64,000 nucleotides of DNA from Limoniibacter endophyticus (lineage in GTDB: Bacteria > Pseudomonadota > Alphaproteobacteria > Rhizobiales > Rhizobiaceae), in contig NZ_BMZO01000007.1 of NCBI RefSeq assembly GCF_014652835.1, positions 186,001 to 250,000 of the forward strand, written 5' to 3'. Shown here piece by piece: positions 55,938 to 64,000 of this stretch. Each line of letters starts with the position of its first letter. Position 1 is the first letter of the stretch. The notes under the pieces were generated by a model. The model had not been told where the DNA came from and searched no databases. It was given only the letters and a program-made list of their open reading frames with translations. Both the position numbers and the translations under genes were made by a program.

Positions 55938-58223
55938 ATGACAGACACGACCAAGAAAAACAGCAATGGACCCTCTGTCAGCGCCGAAGAGGCATTGCAT
56001 TTTCACGCCATGGGCCGGCCGGGCAAATTCGAGATAACCCCAAGCAAGCCGATGGCCACGCAGCGGGATCTCTCTCTCGCCTATTCCCCGGGTGTAGCCG
56101 TTCCGGTCAAAGCGATCGCCGAAAAACCGGAACTCGCTTTCGACTACACGACACGCGGCAACCTCGTCGCGGTTATTTCCAATGGTACCGCTATTCTGGG
56201 GCTAGGTAATCTGGGTGCTCTTGCTTCAAAGCCGGTGATGGAAGGTAAGGCTGTTCTCTTCAAGCGCTTCGCCGACGTGGATTCGATCGATCTGGAGGTC
56301 GATACCGAGAATGTCGATGAATTCGTCAATGCTGTGCGTTATCTCGGACCGTCGTTCGGCGGCATCAATCTGGAAGATATCAAAGCGCCCGATTGTTTCA
56401 TCATCGAAAGCCGTTTGCGGGAACTGATGGACATTCCGGTCTTTCATGATGATCAGCACGGTACTGCAATTATCGCCGTTGCAGGTATCCTCAATGCTCT
56501 GAAAATCACGGGACGCGACATGAAATCGACCCGTCTCGTCTGTAATGGCGCAGGCGCGGCTGGCATTGCGTGTATCGAACTCGTCAAGGCGATGGGCTTT
56601 GCGCCCGAAAATGTCATTTTGTGCGACACCAAGGGCGTCGTTTACAAGGGGCGCGCTGAAGGCATGAACCAGTGGAAGACGGCGCATGCTGTCGAAACGG
56701 AAAAGCGTTCGCTCGCCGACGCCATCGAGGGTGCCGACATTTTCTTCGGCCTGTCCGCAAAAGGTGCCCTGACGCCAGCCATGGTCGCATCGATGGCTAA
56801 AAAACCCATCATTTTCGCCATGGCCAATCCGGATCCGGAAATCACGCCGGAAGAAGTTGCGGAAATTCGCACGGATGCCATCATGGCGACAGGGCGCTCA
56901 GACTATCCGAACCAGGTCAACAATGTCCTGGGCTTTCCTTATATTTTCCGCGGTGCGTTGGATGTGCGTGCGACGACGATCAACGACGAGATGAAGATTG
57001 CCGCTGCTCGGGCACTTGCCGAGCTTGCCGAGCAGGATGTGCCGGACGAAGTTGCTGCCGCCTATCAGGGCAATCGTCCCCGCTTTGGCCCCAACTATAT
57101 CATTCCCGTTCCTTTCGATCCGCGTCTGATCTCGGCTATTCCCGTCGCCGTTGCCCGGGCTGCGATGGAGAGCGGGGTCGCGCAAAAGCCGATCGATGAT
57201 CTCGAGACCTATGGACGGCAACTTTCGGCGCGCCGTGATCCGACTGCGTCCACTCTGCAACGTATCTACGATCGTGTGCGCAAACAGCCGAAACGCGTGG
57301 TCTTTGCCGAGGGCGAGGAGGAACAGGTTATGCGCGCGGCTGTCTCCTATGTGAACCAGAAGCTTGGTACTGCCATCCTTCTTGGTCGCGAGGAGCAAAT
57401 CAAGGAAACGGCGAAGGCGGCGGGTCTGGACCTCGCCAAGCCTGAAATAGAAATTATCAACGCGCGCCTGTCACGCAAGAACAAGCTCTATGCTGACTTC
57501 CTCTACGAGCGTTTGCAGCGCAAAGGTTACCTGTTCCGCGACTGCCAGCGCATCATCAACAACGACCGCAATCATTTCTCCGCCTGTATGGTCGCCCTTG
57601 GTGATGCTGATGCAATGGTAACGGGCGTCACGCGCAATTACTCGACGGCGCTCGACGACGTCCGACGCGTCATAGACCAGCGGCCGGGCCATCGCGTGAT
57701 CGGTGTGTCCGTCGCTCTTTGCCGCAGCCGCACGGTGCTGATTGCCGATACCGCCGTCCACGAGATGCCGACAGCCGAGGAACTTGCCGATATTGCGGAA
57801 GAGGCGGCAGCCATGGCGCGCCGCCTCGGTTACGAGCCCCGCGTAGCCATGCTGGCCTATTCGAATTTCGGGCATCCAGCGGGCGAACGCGCGACAAAAA
57901 TTCAGGAGGCTGTCAAGATTCTGGACAAACGTCGCGTTGAGTTCGAGTATGATGGCGAAATGGCAGCCGATGTCGCGCTCAATCCGACGCTGATGAAGCA
58001 ATATCCTTTCTGCCGCCTTTCCGGCCCCGCCAACGTCCTGATCATGCCGGCTTTCCATTCAGCATCGATTGCAACGAAAATGCTGCAGGAACTGGGAGGG
58101 TCTACAGTTCTCGGGCCGCTTCTTGTTGGACTGAACAAATCCGTGCAGATCGTGCCGATGACGGCCAAGGATAGCGACATCGTCAATATGGCTGCAATCG
58201 CCGCCTTCAATGCTGAGCACTGA
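55938..58223 (+). CDS. maeB: NADP-type malic enzyme with phosphotransacetylase-like C-terminus
   Basis: The 761-residue protein has an N-terminal malic enzyme part (about 1-430) with [20 protein letters not shown] and the NAD(P) loop [11 protein letters not shown]. It is followed by a ~320-residue domain related to phosphate acetyltransferase ([16 protein letters not shown], then [16 protein letters not shown]). It converts malate to pyruvate and CO2, supporting gluconeogenesis together with PckA. The C-terminal domain in such fusions is generally catalytically inactive and thought to be regulatory. DME or TME cofactor choice cannot be settled from sequence here. Confidence 0.94.
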   Translation: MTDTTKKNSNGPSVSAEEALHFHAMGRPGKFEITPSKPMATQRDLSLAYSPGVAVPVKAIAEKPELAFDYTTRGNLVAVISNGTAILGLGNLGALASKPVMEGKAVLFKRFADVDSIDLEVDTENVDEFVNAVRYLGPSFGGINLEDIKAPDCFIIESRLRELMDIPVFHDDQHGTAIIAVAGILNALKITGRDMKSTRLVCNGAGAAGIACIELVKAMGFAPENVILCDTKGVVYKGRAEGMNQWKTAHAVETEKRSLADAIEGADIFFGLSAKGALTPAMVASMAKKPIIFAMANPDPEITPEEVAEIRTDAIMATGRSDYPNQVNNVLGFPYIFRGALDVRATTINDEMKIAAARALAELAEQDVPDEVAAAYQGNRPRFGPNYIIPVPFDPRLISAIPVAVARAAMESGVAQKPIDDLETYGRQLSARRDPTASTLQRIYDRVRKQPKRVVFAEGEEEQVMRAAVSYVNQKLGTAILLGREEQIKETAKAAGLDLAKPEIEIINARLSRKNKLYADFLYERLQRKGYLFRDCQRIINNDRNHFSACMVALGDADAMVTGVTRNYSTALDDVRRVIDQRPGHRVIGVSVALCRSRTVLIADTAVHEMPTAEELADIAEEAAAMARRLGYEPRVAMLAYSNFGHPAGERATKIQEAVKILDKRRVEFEYDGEMAADVALNPTLMKQYPFCRLSGPANVLIMPAFHSASIATKMLQELGGSTVLGPLLVGLNKSVQIVPMTAKDSDIVNMAAIAAFNAEH

Positions 58224-58235
58224 AACGGTCCGAAA

Positions 58236-58949
58236 ATGACGGTAGCATCGCAAAAAGACCGCACGCTGCACGGTTACGGGCTGATCATCGATACGGCGGT
58301 TGAGTTCTGTGCTGTTGCCGTCTTCGATCTTTCTTCGGGAAGTGTGATATCTAAAAAAGTCGAAGAAATCGGCACAGGTCACGCTGAAATCCTTATGGGA
58401 TATGTCGATGAGGTGGTGTCGAATGCCGGGGTTTCGATCCGTGAGATAAAGGCGGTGGGCGTGGTCACGGGACCCGGCTCTTTCACCGGCATCAGGGTGG
58501 GAGTCTCGACCGCGCGCGGCCTTGCACTTGCACTCGGCGTTCCTTCTATCGGTGTGACGACGTTTGATGCCTTGTCGCGTGAAGTGCTGCCGATCGCCTC
58601 TGGTAGATCTGTTTTGATTGCTATCGACGCGCGCCGGGGCGAGTTCTACACCGCTCTCTACGCGAAGGACGGCTATCCGCTTGTTCCTGCGGCGGTATCT
58701 ACAACGGAGCAGGCAAAGACGCTGTACGAGACGTACCGTCCACTCCTTGTCGGATCGGGTGCTCCTGCGATTGCTGCTGACGATACGTCGTCGGAAATTG
58801 CGTCTCTTCACGCGACAGCGGACATAGGGACCTATGCAATCTGCGTCTCGGAAGCGTTTAGCAGCGGGCAGATCGAAAAACCAAGACCTTTGTATCTGCG
58901 CGCGCCGGATGCCAAGCCACAGGCTGGCTTTATCATCGAGAGGCGGTGA
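58236..58949 (+). CDS. tsaB: tRNA threonylcarbamoyladenosine synthesis protein TsaB
   Basis: TsaB is a partner of TsaD and TsaE in making t6A37 in tRNAs. The 237-residue protein has the ASKHA-type N-terminus GLIIDTAVEFCAVAVFD and the conserved VGVVTGPGSFTGIRVGV segment. The tsaE domain is elsewhere in this window. It lies 13 bases after the malic enzyme and ends at the RimI start, so these genes form a translation-related unit. Confidence 0.95.
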   Translation: MTVASQKDRTLHGYGLIIDTAVEFCAVAVFDLSSGSVISKKVEEIGTGHAEILMGYVDEVVSNAGVSIREIKAVGVVTGPGSFTGIRVGVSTARGLALALGVPSIGVTTFDALSREVLPIASGRSVLIAIDARRGEFYTALYAKDGYPLVPAAVSTTEQAKTLYETYRPLLVGSGAPAIAADDTSSEIASLHATADIGTYAICVSEAFSSGQIEKPRPLYLRAPDAKPQAGFIIERR

Positions 58950-58951
58950 TT

Positions 58952-59473
58952 ATGGCGGGCATTCTCGCGTGGATCTTGTCGCTTTTCTCCCGTCGGAGCG
59001 AATATATCGTCATGCCGCTCGAGCAGATCGCTGATATCGCCGATTTACCGTTCCTGCACGCCCAAGGTTTCTCCCGCGTGTGGAGCGAAGAGGAGTTCGC
59101 CAGCTTGATCGCCCAGGACAATGTCTTTGGTTTTACGGTCCGCGAATCCGGCAGAAGTAAAAGACCACACGGTTTCGTTCTGGCGCGTCACGCCGCGGGC
59201 GAGGGCGAGATATTGACCATTGTCGTATCGAAGGCCAAGCGCGGCGAGGGGCTTGGACGGATGCTGATGGAAGCAGTTCTGCGCGAATTGCACAAGGAGC
59301 GCGCAGAGGTTCTGCTCCTGGAAGTTGATGAAACCAATGCCTCTGCAATTGGGCTTTACAAGCGGCTGGGCTTCACGACAGTTGGAACGCGACCCGGCTA
59401 TTATCGGGACGGCGAAGGAAAGGCGACTGGGGCGTTTGTCATGCAGCGCGACTTGATCAGGCGTGGAGGCTAG
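58952..59473 (+). CDS. rimI: Ribosomal protein alanine N-acetyltransferase RimI
   Basis: The protein of ~173 residues is a GNAT acetyltransferase, with the acetyl-CoA binding SKAKRGEGLGRMLMEAVL segment and the C-terminal GFTTVGTRPGYYRDGEGK. RimI acetylates the N-terminus of ribosomal protein bS18. The ATG at 58952 is preceded by AGGCGG; a GTG six bases earlier overlaps the tsaB stop (GTGA) and is an alternative. The tsaB-rimI pair is standard. Substrate specificity is by family only. Confidence 0.9.
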   Translation: MAGILAWILSLFSRRSEYIVMPLEQIADIADLPFLHAQGFSRVWSEEEFASLIAQDNVFGFTVRESGRSKRPHGFVLARHAAGEGEILTIVVSKAKRGEGLGRMLMEAVLRELHKERAEVLLLEVDETNASAIGLYKRLGFTTVGTRPGYYRDGEGKATGAFVMQRDLIRRGG

Positions 59474-59479
59474 CCACGG

Positions 59480-60268
59480 ATGATTGGCAATTTGCGTCTT
59501 GCCGTCGTTTTGATAGTGCTCCTCATGGCGACACTCATCCTTATGCCGGTGCAAATCCTCGCGGTCGCGACCGGCTTTCCCGATCCGCGGGCGATCCCTC
59601 AATTCTGGCATCGGCTTGCCTTGCGCTGCCTCGGCTTGCGAATCCGATTGCGCGGGAAACTGAGAAAGACGCGCCCTCTCATGATAGCGGCCAACCATGT
59701 CTCGTGGGCCGATATCGTCGTGCTAGGAGCGCTTGTGCCGGCTTCATTCATTGCCAAATCCGACATTGCAGAATGGCCGCTCATAGGCATCCTTGCGAAA
59801 TTGCAACGTTCCATTTTTGTAGAGCGGACGGAGAGGCGCAAAGCGGCAGCCCAAGCTGCACAGATCGCTCAACGCTTGCAGAATGAAGATGTCATGGTGC
59901 TCTTCGCCGAAGGAACTACGGGCGACGGCTCGTCCCTTCTACCTTTCAAGAGCACGTTATTCGAAGCGCCGCGCATGGTTTTGGGCGAGGAGGTCGAATC
60001 CATCCTCGTCCAACCTGTGTCGATCATCTACACGCGTATGCATGGGATCGTAATGAGCCGTTCAGAACGTATAGCAGCGTCCTGGATCGGAGATACCGAC
60101 CTGCTTCCGCATTTGCTGCGTCTGCTACGCGAAGGCGGTGCAGATGTCGAAGTGTCCTTCGGTGAACCGATCCGTTTCGACCGCCAGATGAGCCGCAAGG
60201 TGGTTGCGAAGAAGGTGCAGGATAATGTTGCGGCGATGATGGCGGTGAGCCTGCGCGATCCGCTCTAG
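59480..60268 (+). CDS. plsC: 1-acyl-sn-glycerol-3-phosphate acyltransferase (PlsC family)
   Basis: The 262-residue protein has an N-terminal hydrophobic segment (LAVVLIVLLMATLILMPV), the acyltransferase motif NHVSWAD (HX4D), and the FAEGTTGDGSSLLPF motif III. It would transfer an acyl group to lysophosphatidic acid on the inner membrane. It follows rimI by six bases, consistent with one transcript. Related proteins include OlsA, the ornithine lipid acyltransferase, which shares these motifs, so plsC versus olsA cannot be settled. Confidence 0.9.
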   Translation: MIGNLRLAVVLIVLLMATLILMPVQILAVATGFPDPRAIPQFWHRLALRCLGLRIRLRGKLRKTRPLMIAANHVSWADIVVLGALVPASFIAKSDIAEWPLIGILAKLQRSIFVERTERRKAAAQAAQIAQRLQNEDVMVLFAEGTTGDGSSLLPFKSTLFEAPRMVLGEEVESILVQPVSIIYTRMHGIVMSRSERIAASWIGDTDLLPHLLRLLREGGADVEVSFGEPIRFDRQMSRKVVAKKVQDNVAAMMAVSLRDPL

Positions 60269-60326
60269 AGGCGGACGGGTTTTCATTTTGCCGCTTTTCT
60301 GTCATTGAACGAGACAATAGGCCCCT

Positions 60327-60401
60327 ATGAACAGGCGCGAACCTAACGCTATCATCCGCGACGGGAACTTGGCGCGGTCAATCGAGAAGCTGAGAAAATG
60401 A
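60327..60401 (+). CDS. Possible 24-residue leader ORF upstream of miaB
   Basis: An ATG at 60327 opens a 24-codon frame ([20 protein letters not shown] is its beginning) ending at TGA 60399-60401, which overlaps the miaB ATG by four bases (ATGA). The composition is Arg-rich. There is no clear ribosome-binding sequence. It could be translated and couple miaB expression, or be a chance frame in the 129-base gap. I recognise no family. Confidence 0.25.
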   Translation: MNRREPNAIIRDGNLARSIEKLRK

Positions 60402-61777
60402 CGACTGAGCTATTGCAGGATAAGCCGGCTCAAGCCACGCCGCGCAAGGTTTTCCTCAAGACCTATGGCTGCCAGATGAATGTCTATGATTCCCAGCGGA
60501 TGGGAGATGCGCTGGCTTCAGAGGGCTACGTACAGACGGAAACGGTGGAAGATGCCGATCTCGTTCTTCTGAACACGTGCCATATTCGCGAGAAAGCCGC
60601 GGAGAAAGTCTATTCCGAGCTGGGTCGGCTTCGCAAGCTCAAGCAAGAAAAGAGCGAGGCTGGGCGCGAATTGCTGATTGGCGTCGCTGGTTGTGTTGCG
60701 CAGGCGGAGGGCAAAGAGATCATCCGTCGCGCACCGGTGGTTGATCTCGTGATAGGCCCGCAGACCTATCATCGTCTACCGCGGGCGCTGGAGCAGGCGC
60801 GCCGCGGCATCAAAATCGTCGAAACTGAATATGCAATCGAAGACAAATTCGAACATCTGCCCGTTCCAGACAAGAAGGCTGTCCGCGCGCGGGGCGTAAC
60901 GGCGTTTCTCACGGTTCAGGAGGGATGCGACAAGTTTTGCACGTTCTGCGTCGTGCCATATACGCGGGGCTCTGAAATCTCGCGGTCGGTGAAACAGATC
61001 GTAGCGGAGGCGACGCGCCTTGCCGAAGGCGGGGTGCGCGAAATCACCTTGCTTGGCCAGAATGTCAACGCCTGGCACGGTGAAGGTATTGACGGACGAA
61101 GCTGGGGATTGGGCGAACTGCTTTTCCGCCTTGCTGAAATTCCAGGTATCGCCCGCTTGCGCTATACGACAAGCCATCCGCGCGACATGGACGATGCTCT
61201 GATTGCGGCTCATCGCGACCTTGACGTGCTGATGCCCTATCTCCATCTGCCGGTGCAATCAGGTTCCGATCGGATACTGAAGGCGATGAATCGCAAGCAT
61301 TCGCATGATGATTATCTGCGTCTGATAGAGCGTATCCGCAACGCACGTAGCGACATCGCAATTTCGGGGGATTTTATCGTTGGGTTTCCGGGTGAAACTG
61401 ACGGCGACTTCGAAGAGACGATGCGCATCGTTCGCGAAGTTGGCTATGCGCAAGCCTTTTCCTTCAAATATTCGCAGCGACCGGGAACGCCGGGCGCGGA
61501 ACTCGGCGCGCAAATTGCCGAAGATATCAAGGATGAGCGCCTTCAGCGCTTGCAGGCGCTTCTTGTCGAACAGCAGCAGGATTTTACCCATTCGATGATA
61601 GGACGGGAAATCGAGTTGCTGATTGAAAAACCGGGTCGCCAGGCCGGACAAAAAGTGGGAAGATCACCGTGGTTGCAGCCTGTCATCGTCGATGAGAAAC
61701 TTGGCGATATTGGTGAAATGACCAGAGTGCGAATCAGTGGGGCCGGTTTCAACAGCCTCTTCGGGGAGGCGATTTGA
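60398..61777 (+). CDS. miaB: tRNA methylthiotransferase MiaB
   Basis: MiaB makes ms2i6A37 in tRNAs using two iron-sulfur clusters. The 459-residue protein has the N-terminal UPF0004 domain with Cys25 in [12 protein letters not shown], a radical SAM motif with C177, C181 and C184 in GCDKFCTFC, and a C-terminal TRAM domain. It is followed by phoH with a four-base overlap. It is an RNA modification enzyme adding to the tRNA theme of this region. Confidence 0.96.
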   Translation: MTTELLQDKPAQATPRKVFLKTYGCQMNVYDSQRMGDALASEGYVQTETVEDADLVLLNTCHIREKAAEKVYSELGRLRKLKQEKSEAGRELLIGVAGCVAQAEGKEIIRRAPVVDLVIGPQTYHRLPRALEQARRGIKIVETEYAIEDKFEHLPVPDKKAVRARGVTAFLTVQEGCDKFCTFCVVPYTRGSEISRSVKQIVAEATRLAEGGVREITLLGQNVNAWHGEGIDGRSWGLGELLFRLAEIPGIARLRYTTSHPRDMDDALIAAHRDLDVLMPYLHLPVQSGSDRILKAMNRKHSHDDYLRLIERIRNARSDIAISGDFIVGFPGETDGDFEETMRIVREVGYAQAFSFKYSQRPGTPGAELGAQIAEDIKDERLQRLQALLVEQQQDFTHSMIGREIELLIEKPGRQAGQKVGRSPWLQPVIVDEKLGDIGEMTRVRISGAGFNSLFGEAI

Positions 61778-62832
61778 AGCGTGACGGCCAGGCGGAGAAA
61801 CCGGATTTGAACGCCACGAGTGATCTGCAAAAACCGTCCGGCGCCTCGGATATGGCGCATATCGTCCTGACCTTTGACAATAATCGCCTTGCCAGCGCGC
61901 TATACGGGCAGTTCGATGAGAACCTTGCCCGCATAGAGCAGAAGCTCGGCGTCACGATCAGTTCGCGTGGCAATCAGCTTACGATCAAGGGCGTTGCAAG
62001 TGCCGCAGAACAGGCGCGTCGTACGCTGGATCGTCTCTATGATTTGCTTCACAAGGGAACCGCGATAAGCACGTCCGATGTGGACGGGGCTATCCGTATG
62101 GCGATTGCCGCTGATGACCAGCTGACCTTGCCAACCTTGGAACGCAAGGGCCAGATGGCTGTCGCGCAGATATCGACGCGCAAGCGCACAATCTATGCCC
62201 GGTCCTCTAATCAAGACGCTTATATGCGTGCGCTGGAGCGTGCAGAGCTTGTCTTTGGCATTGGGCCAGCTGGCACCGGCAAGACGTATCTGGCGGTTGC
62301 TCACGCTGCCATGCTTCTGGAACGGGGCATTGTCGAACGTATCATCTTGTCGCGTCCCGCTGTAGAGGCTGGAGAGCGGTTGGGCTTCCTGCCTGGTGAT
62401 ATGAAAGAAAAGGTCGATCCCTATCTTCGTCCGCTCTATGACGCCCTGTATGATATGATGCCAGCCGATAAGGTGGAGCGAGCTTTGACGGCCGGTGTCA
62501 TTGAAATTGCGCCATTGGCCTTCATGCGCGGCCGCACCTTGGCCAACGCTGCCGTCATTCTTGACGAGGCGCAGAACACGACGCCCATGCAGATGAAGAT
62601 GTTTCTGACGCGTTTGGGTGAAGGGTCACGCATGATCGTCACGGGCGATCCTTCCCAGATCGACTTGCCGCCGCAGGTGAAGTCGGGCCTCGTTGAGGCA
62701 ATTTCGATTCTTGAGAGTGTCGAGAAGGTGGTCATGGTGCGATTTGGCAAAACGGACGTAGTTCGTCATCCACTGGTCGCAAGTATTATCGATGCATATG
62801 AGCGCGCAGACAGCCCGACAGGAAAGCCGTGA
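61774..62832 (+). CDS. phoH: PhoH family protein
   Basis: The 352-residue protein starts at TTG 61774, four bases after GGGGAGG (61763-61769) and overlapping the miaB stop (TTGA). An ATG at 61852 is a weaker alternative. It has an N-terminal KH-like region ([21 protein letters not shown]) and a P-loop ATPase with [12 protein letters not shown] and the [19 protein letters not shown] segment. PhoH proteins with ybeY are thought to act in RNA processing. It couples to ybeY by a GTGA overlap. Confidence 0.93.
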   Translation: MKRDGQAEKPDLNATSDLQKPSGASDMAHIVLTFDNNRLASALYGQFDENLARIEQKLGVTISSRGNQLTIKGVASAAEQARRTLDRLYDLLHKGTAISTSDVDGAIRMAIAADDQLTLPTLERKGQMAVAQISTRKRTIYARSSNQDAYMRALERAELVFGIGPAGTGKTYLAVAHAAMLLERGIVERIILSRPAVEAGERLGFLPGDMKEKVDPYLRPLYDALYDMMPADKVERALTAGVIEIAPLAFMRGRTLANAAVILDEAQNTTPMQMKMFLTRLGEGSRMIVTGDPSQIDLPPQVKSGLVEAISILESVEKVVMVRFGKTDVVRHPLVASIIDAYERADSPTGKP

Positions 62833-63371
62833 GCGACGACGATTCTGAAGGTGAGGCGATAATGTCGTCGTCGAACGGTATGATTGCCGTCGACATTCTG
62901 GTTGAAGCCGGTGGATGGCCCCAACCTTCCGAGCTGGCTCGCTGGCTAAGAGACGCGCTTGACGCCACCATTGCCGAAATCAACCTGACGAGCGAGGCGC
63001 AACCGTCTGAGCTCAGTCTCGTTTTCACGGATGATACCTCCATCCACGCGCTTAATCGCGATTGGCGAAATAAGGATAAGCCAACAAATGTGTTGTCCTT
63101 TCCCGCCTTTGACATCGCTCCAGGGGACACACTTCCGCCTCTGCTGGGTGATATCATTATTGCTTATGAAACCGTAACAAGGGAGGCTGCTCTGGAAGAA
63201 AAGCCTTTCGAGCACCATTTAACCCATTTGATGGTTCATGGATTTCTGCATCTTCTCGGCTATGATCACGAGACCGAGCAAGAGGCCGAAGAGATGGAAG
63301 CCATTGAAGTCAAGATCCTGAGCAGGCTCTCCATACCCGACCCATATGTTGAAACAGGGACATTCGATTGA
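62829..63371 (+). CDS. ybeY: Endoribonuclease YbeY
   Basis: YbeY is a metal-dependent endoribonuclease involved in 16S rRNA maturation and ribosome quality control. The 180-residue protein has the zinc-binding motif [16 protein letters not shown] (HX3HX5H) and the conserved Arg in [18 protein letters not shown]. It starts at GTG 62829, overlapping the phoH stop. The miaB-phoH-ybeY-corC arrangement is conserved widely in alphaproteobacteria. Confidence 0.95.
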   Translation: MSDDDSEGEAIMSSSNGMIAVDILVEAGGWPQPSELARWLRDALDATIAEINLTSEAQPSELSLVFTDDTSIHALNRDWRNKDKPTNVLSFPAFDIAPGDTLPPLLGDIIIAYETVTREAALEEKPFEHHLTHLMVHGFLHLLGYDHETEQEAEEMEAIEVKILSRLSIPDPYVETGTFD

Positions 63372-63381
63372 CTGAACGACA

Positions 63382-64000
63382 ATGAACGAAACCAGCCAGC
63401 TGAGCTCCGGCAGTGAAAAAACCGGAGAACCTCCTTCGCGTGATGCGCTAGAAGAAAGTTACAGTAGCACCAGGGAACACGTTGAGAACGAACGTCCTTC
63501 GCTCTTCGACAGGATGATCTCCGTGTTCCGGCCCCGTGTAACGAATACGATTCGCGATGAGCTGACGGATGCTTTGGAAGAAGAAGAATCCGCCAATGCA
63601 GAATTCACGCCCGTGGAGCGGGCAATGCTTGCCAATATTCTGAAACTGCGCGAGGTTCGCGTTGAAGATGTGATGATCCCGCGTGCCGATGTCGAGGCGC
63701 TTGAGTTGCAGACGACGTTCGGCGAACTGCTGGACCGCTTCGAGCAATCCGGACACTCCCGGATGCCTGTTTATTCGGACTCCCTGGACGATCCGCGCGG
63801 AATGATTCATCTGCGCGACGTAATCGCCTACATTACGCGCAACGCCCGTGTCTCTTCCGCTCCCGATCTGGAGGCGCCGACTTATCGCGGGCTTGACTTG
63901 TCGCGGATTGATCTTGCCGCGACTATTGAAGCGACCGGAATTGTACGACCGGTTCTTTTCGTTCCACCATCGATGCTCGCGACAGACCTGATGGCACATA
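63382..64000 (+). CDS. CorC/TlyC family CBS-domain protein, partial
   Basis: The frame opens at ATG 63382 and runs off the right edge. About 206 residues are visible: a polar N-terminus, LRDELTDALEE-type helices (here IRDELTDALEEEE) and the segment MLANILKLREVRVEDVMIPRADVEAL, which begins the CBS domains of the CorC/HlyC (TlyC) family. Then HSRMPVYSDSLDDPRGMIHL follows. The C-terminal CorC_HlyC domain is outside the window. Family members influence magnesium and cobalt efflux and ribosome-related functions. It is 10 bases after ybeY. Confidence 0.9.
   Translation, partial: MNETSQLSSGSEKTGEPPSRDALEESYSSTREHVENERPSLFDRMISVFRPRVTNTIRDELTDALEEEESANAEFTPVERAMLANILKLREVRVEDVMIPRADVEALELQTTFGELLDRFEQSGHSRMPVYSDSLDDPRGMIHLRDVIAYITRNARVSSAPDLEAPTYRGLDLSRIDLAATIEATGIVRPVLFVPPSMLATDLMAH

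Noticed and set aside
1-64000. CRISPR arrays, insertion sequences, prophage or rRNA genes
   Set aside because: No regularly spaced repeats, transposase or integrase domains, or rRNA sequence were seen.

Overview
The window looks like core chromosome from an alphaproteobacterium of the order Hyphomicrobiales (Rhizobiales), most probably Brucellaceae or a near relative. The reasons are the gene order pckA / ChvI-ChvG (BvrR-BvrS) / short HprK / EIIA-Man / HPr / ahcY / divL / tsaE-kinase / nucleotidyltransferase / addB / addA, the hemE-hemJ-rho-mnmE-mnmG-rsmG-parA-parB block beside a hemE-linked origin, and the his genes interleaved with DUF proteins. The species assignment is an inference. Genes are dense, often joined by 4-base ATGA overlaps, and I see no insertion sequence, prophage, CRISPR array or rRNA.

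Layout. 1-2.8 kb: end of a LON-domain protein, a thioredoxin-TPR protein, tRNA-Gly(GCC) with a promoter and terminator, and holA. 3.0-5.4 kb: ffh, a chorismate mutase and rpsP, ending at a terminator. 5.4-8.4 kb: a sensor kinase and a response regulator with a MarR-like output domain, reading away from parB. 8.4-17.0 kb (minus strand): hemE, hemJ, rho, mnmE, mnmG, rsmG, parA, parB, with four parS sites. 17.0-17.4 kb: the likely chromosomal origin, with four GANTC (CcrM) sites in 28 bases and DnaA-box-like sequences. 17.4-25.1 kb: a PPDK-type regulatory protein, maf, aroE, coaE, a fifth parS, dnaQ, secB, fxsA, a Tim44-like protein, mltA, an Smr protein and an XRE regulator. 25.1-33.5 kb: a DUF1402 protein, hslU/DUF2585/hslV, hisB, DUF2628, hisH, hisA, hisF, hisE, coaA.

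33.5-41 kb: pckA, the envelope two-component system, a regulatory PTS branch (HprK, EIIA-Man, HPr) and ahcY. 41.1-53.1 kb: a tightly packed run of divL (catalytic His replaced by Tyr), a TsaE-phosphotransferase fusion, a MurU-type nucleotidyltransferase, addB, addA, then a glutathione transferase. 53.1-64 kb: mutS (minus), then malic enzyme, tsaB, rimI, plsC, miaB, phoH, ybeY and a truncated corC-like gene.

Themes. The region joins origin function and segregation (oriC, parABS), the cell cycle (DivL, GANTC sites), tRNA modification (mnmE, mnmG, tsaB, tsaE, miaB), DNA repair (addAB, mutS), envelope sensing and PTS signalling. Nothing here is clearly a wholly new system. The most distinctive parts are the unusual arrangement at 1-8.4 kb (a two-component system next to parB, ffh-rpsP without rimM-trmD, holA away from its usual partners), the origin architecture, and the TsaE-kinase fusion.
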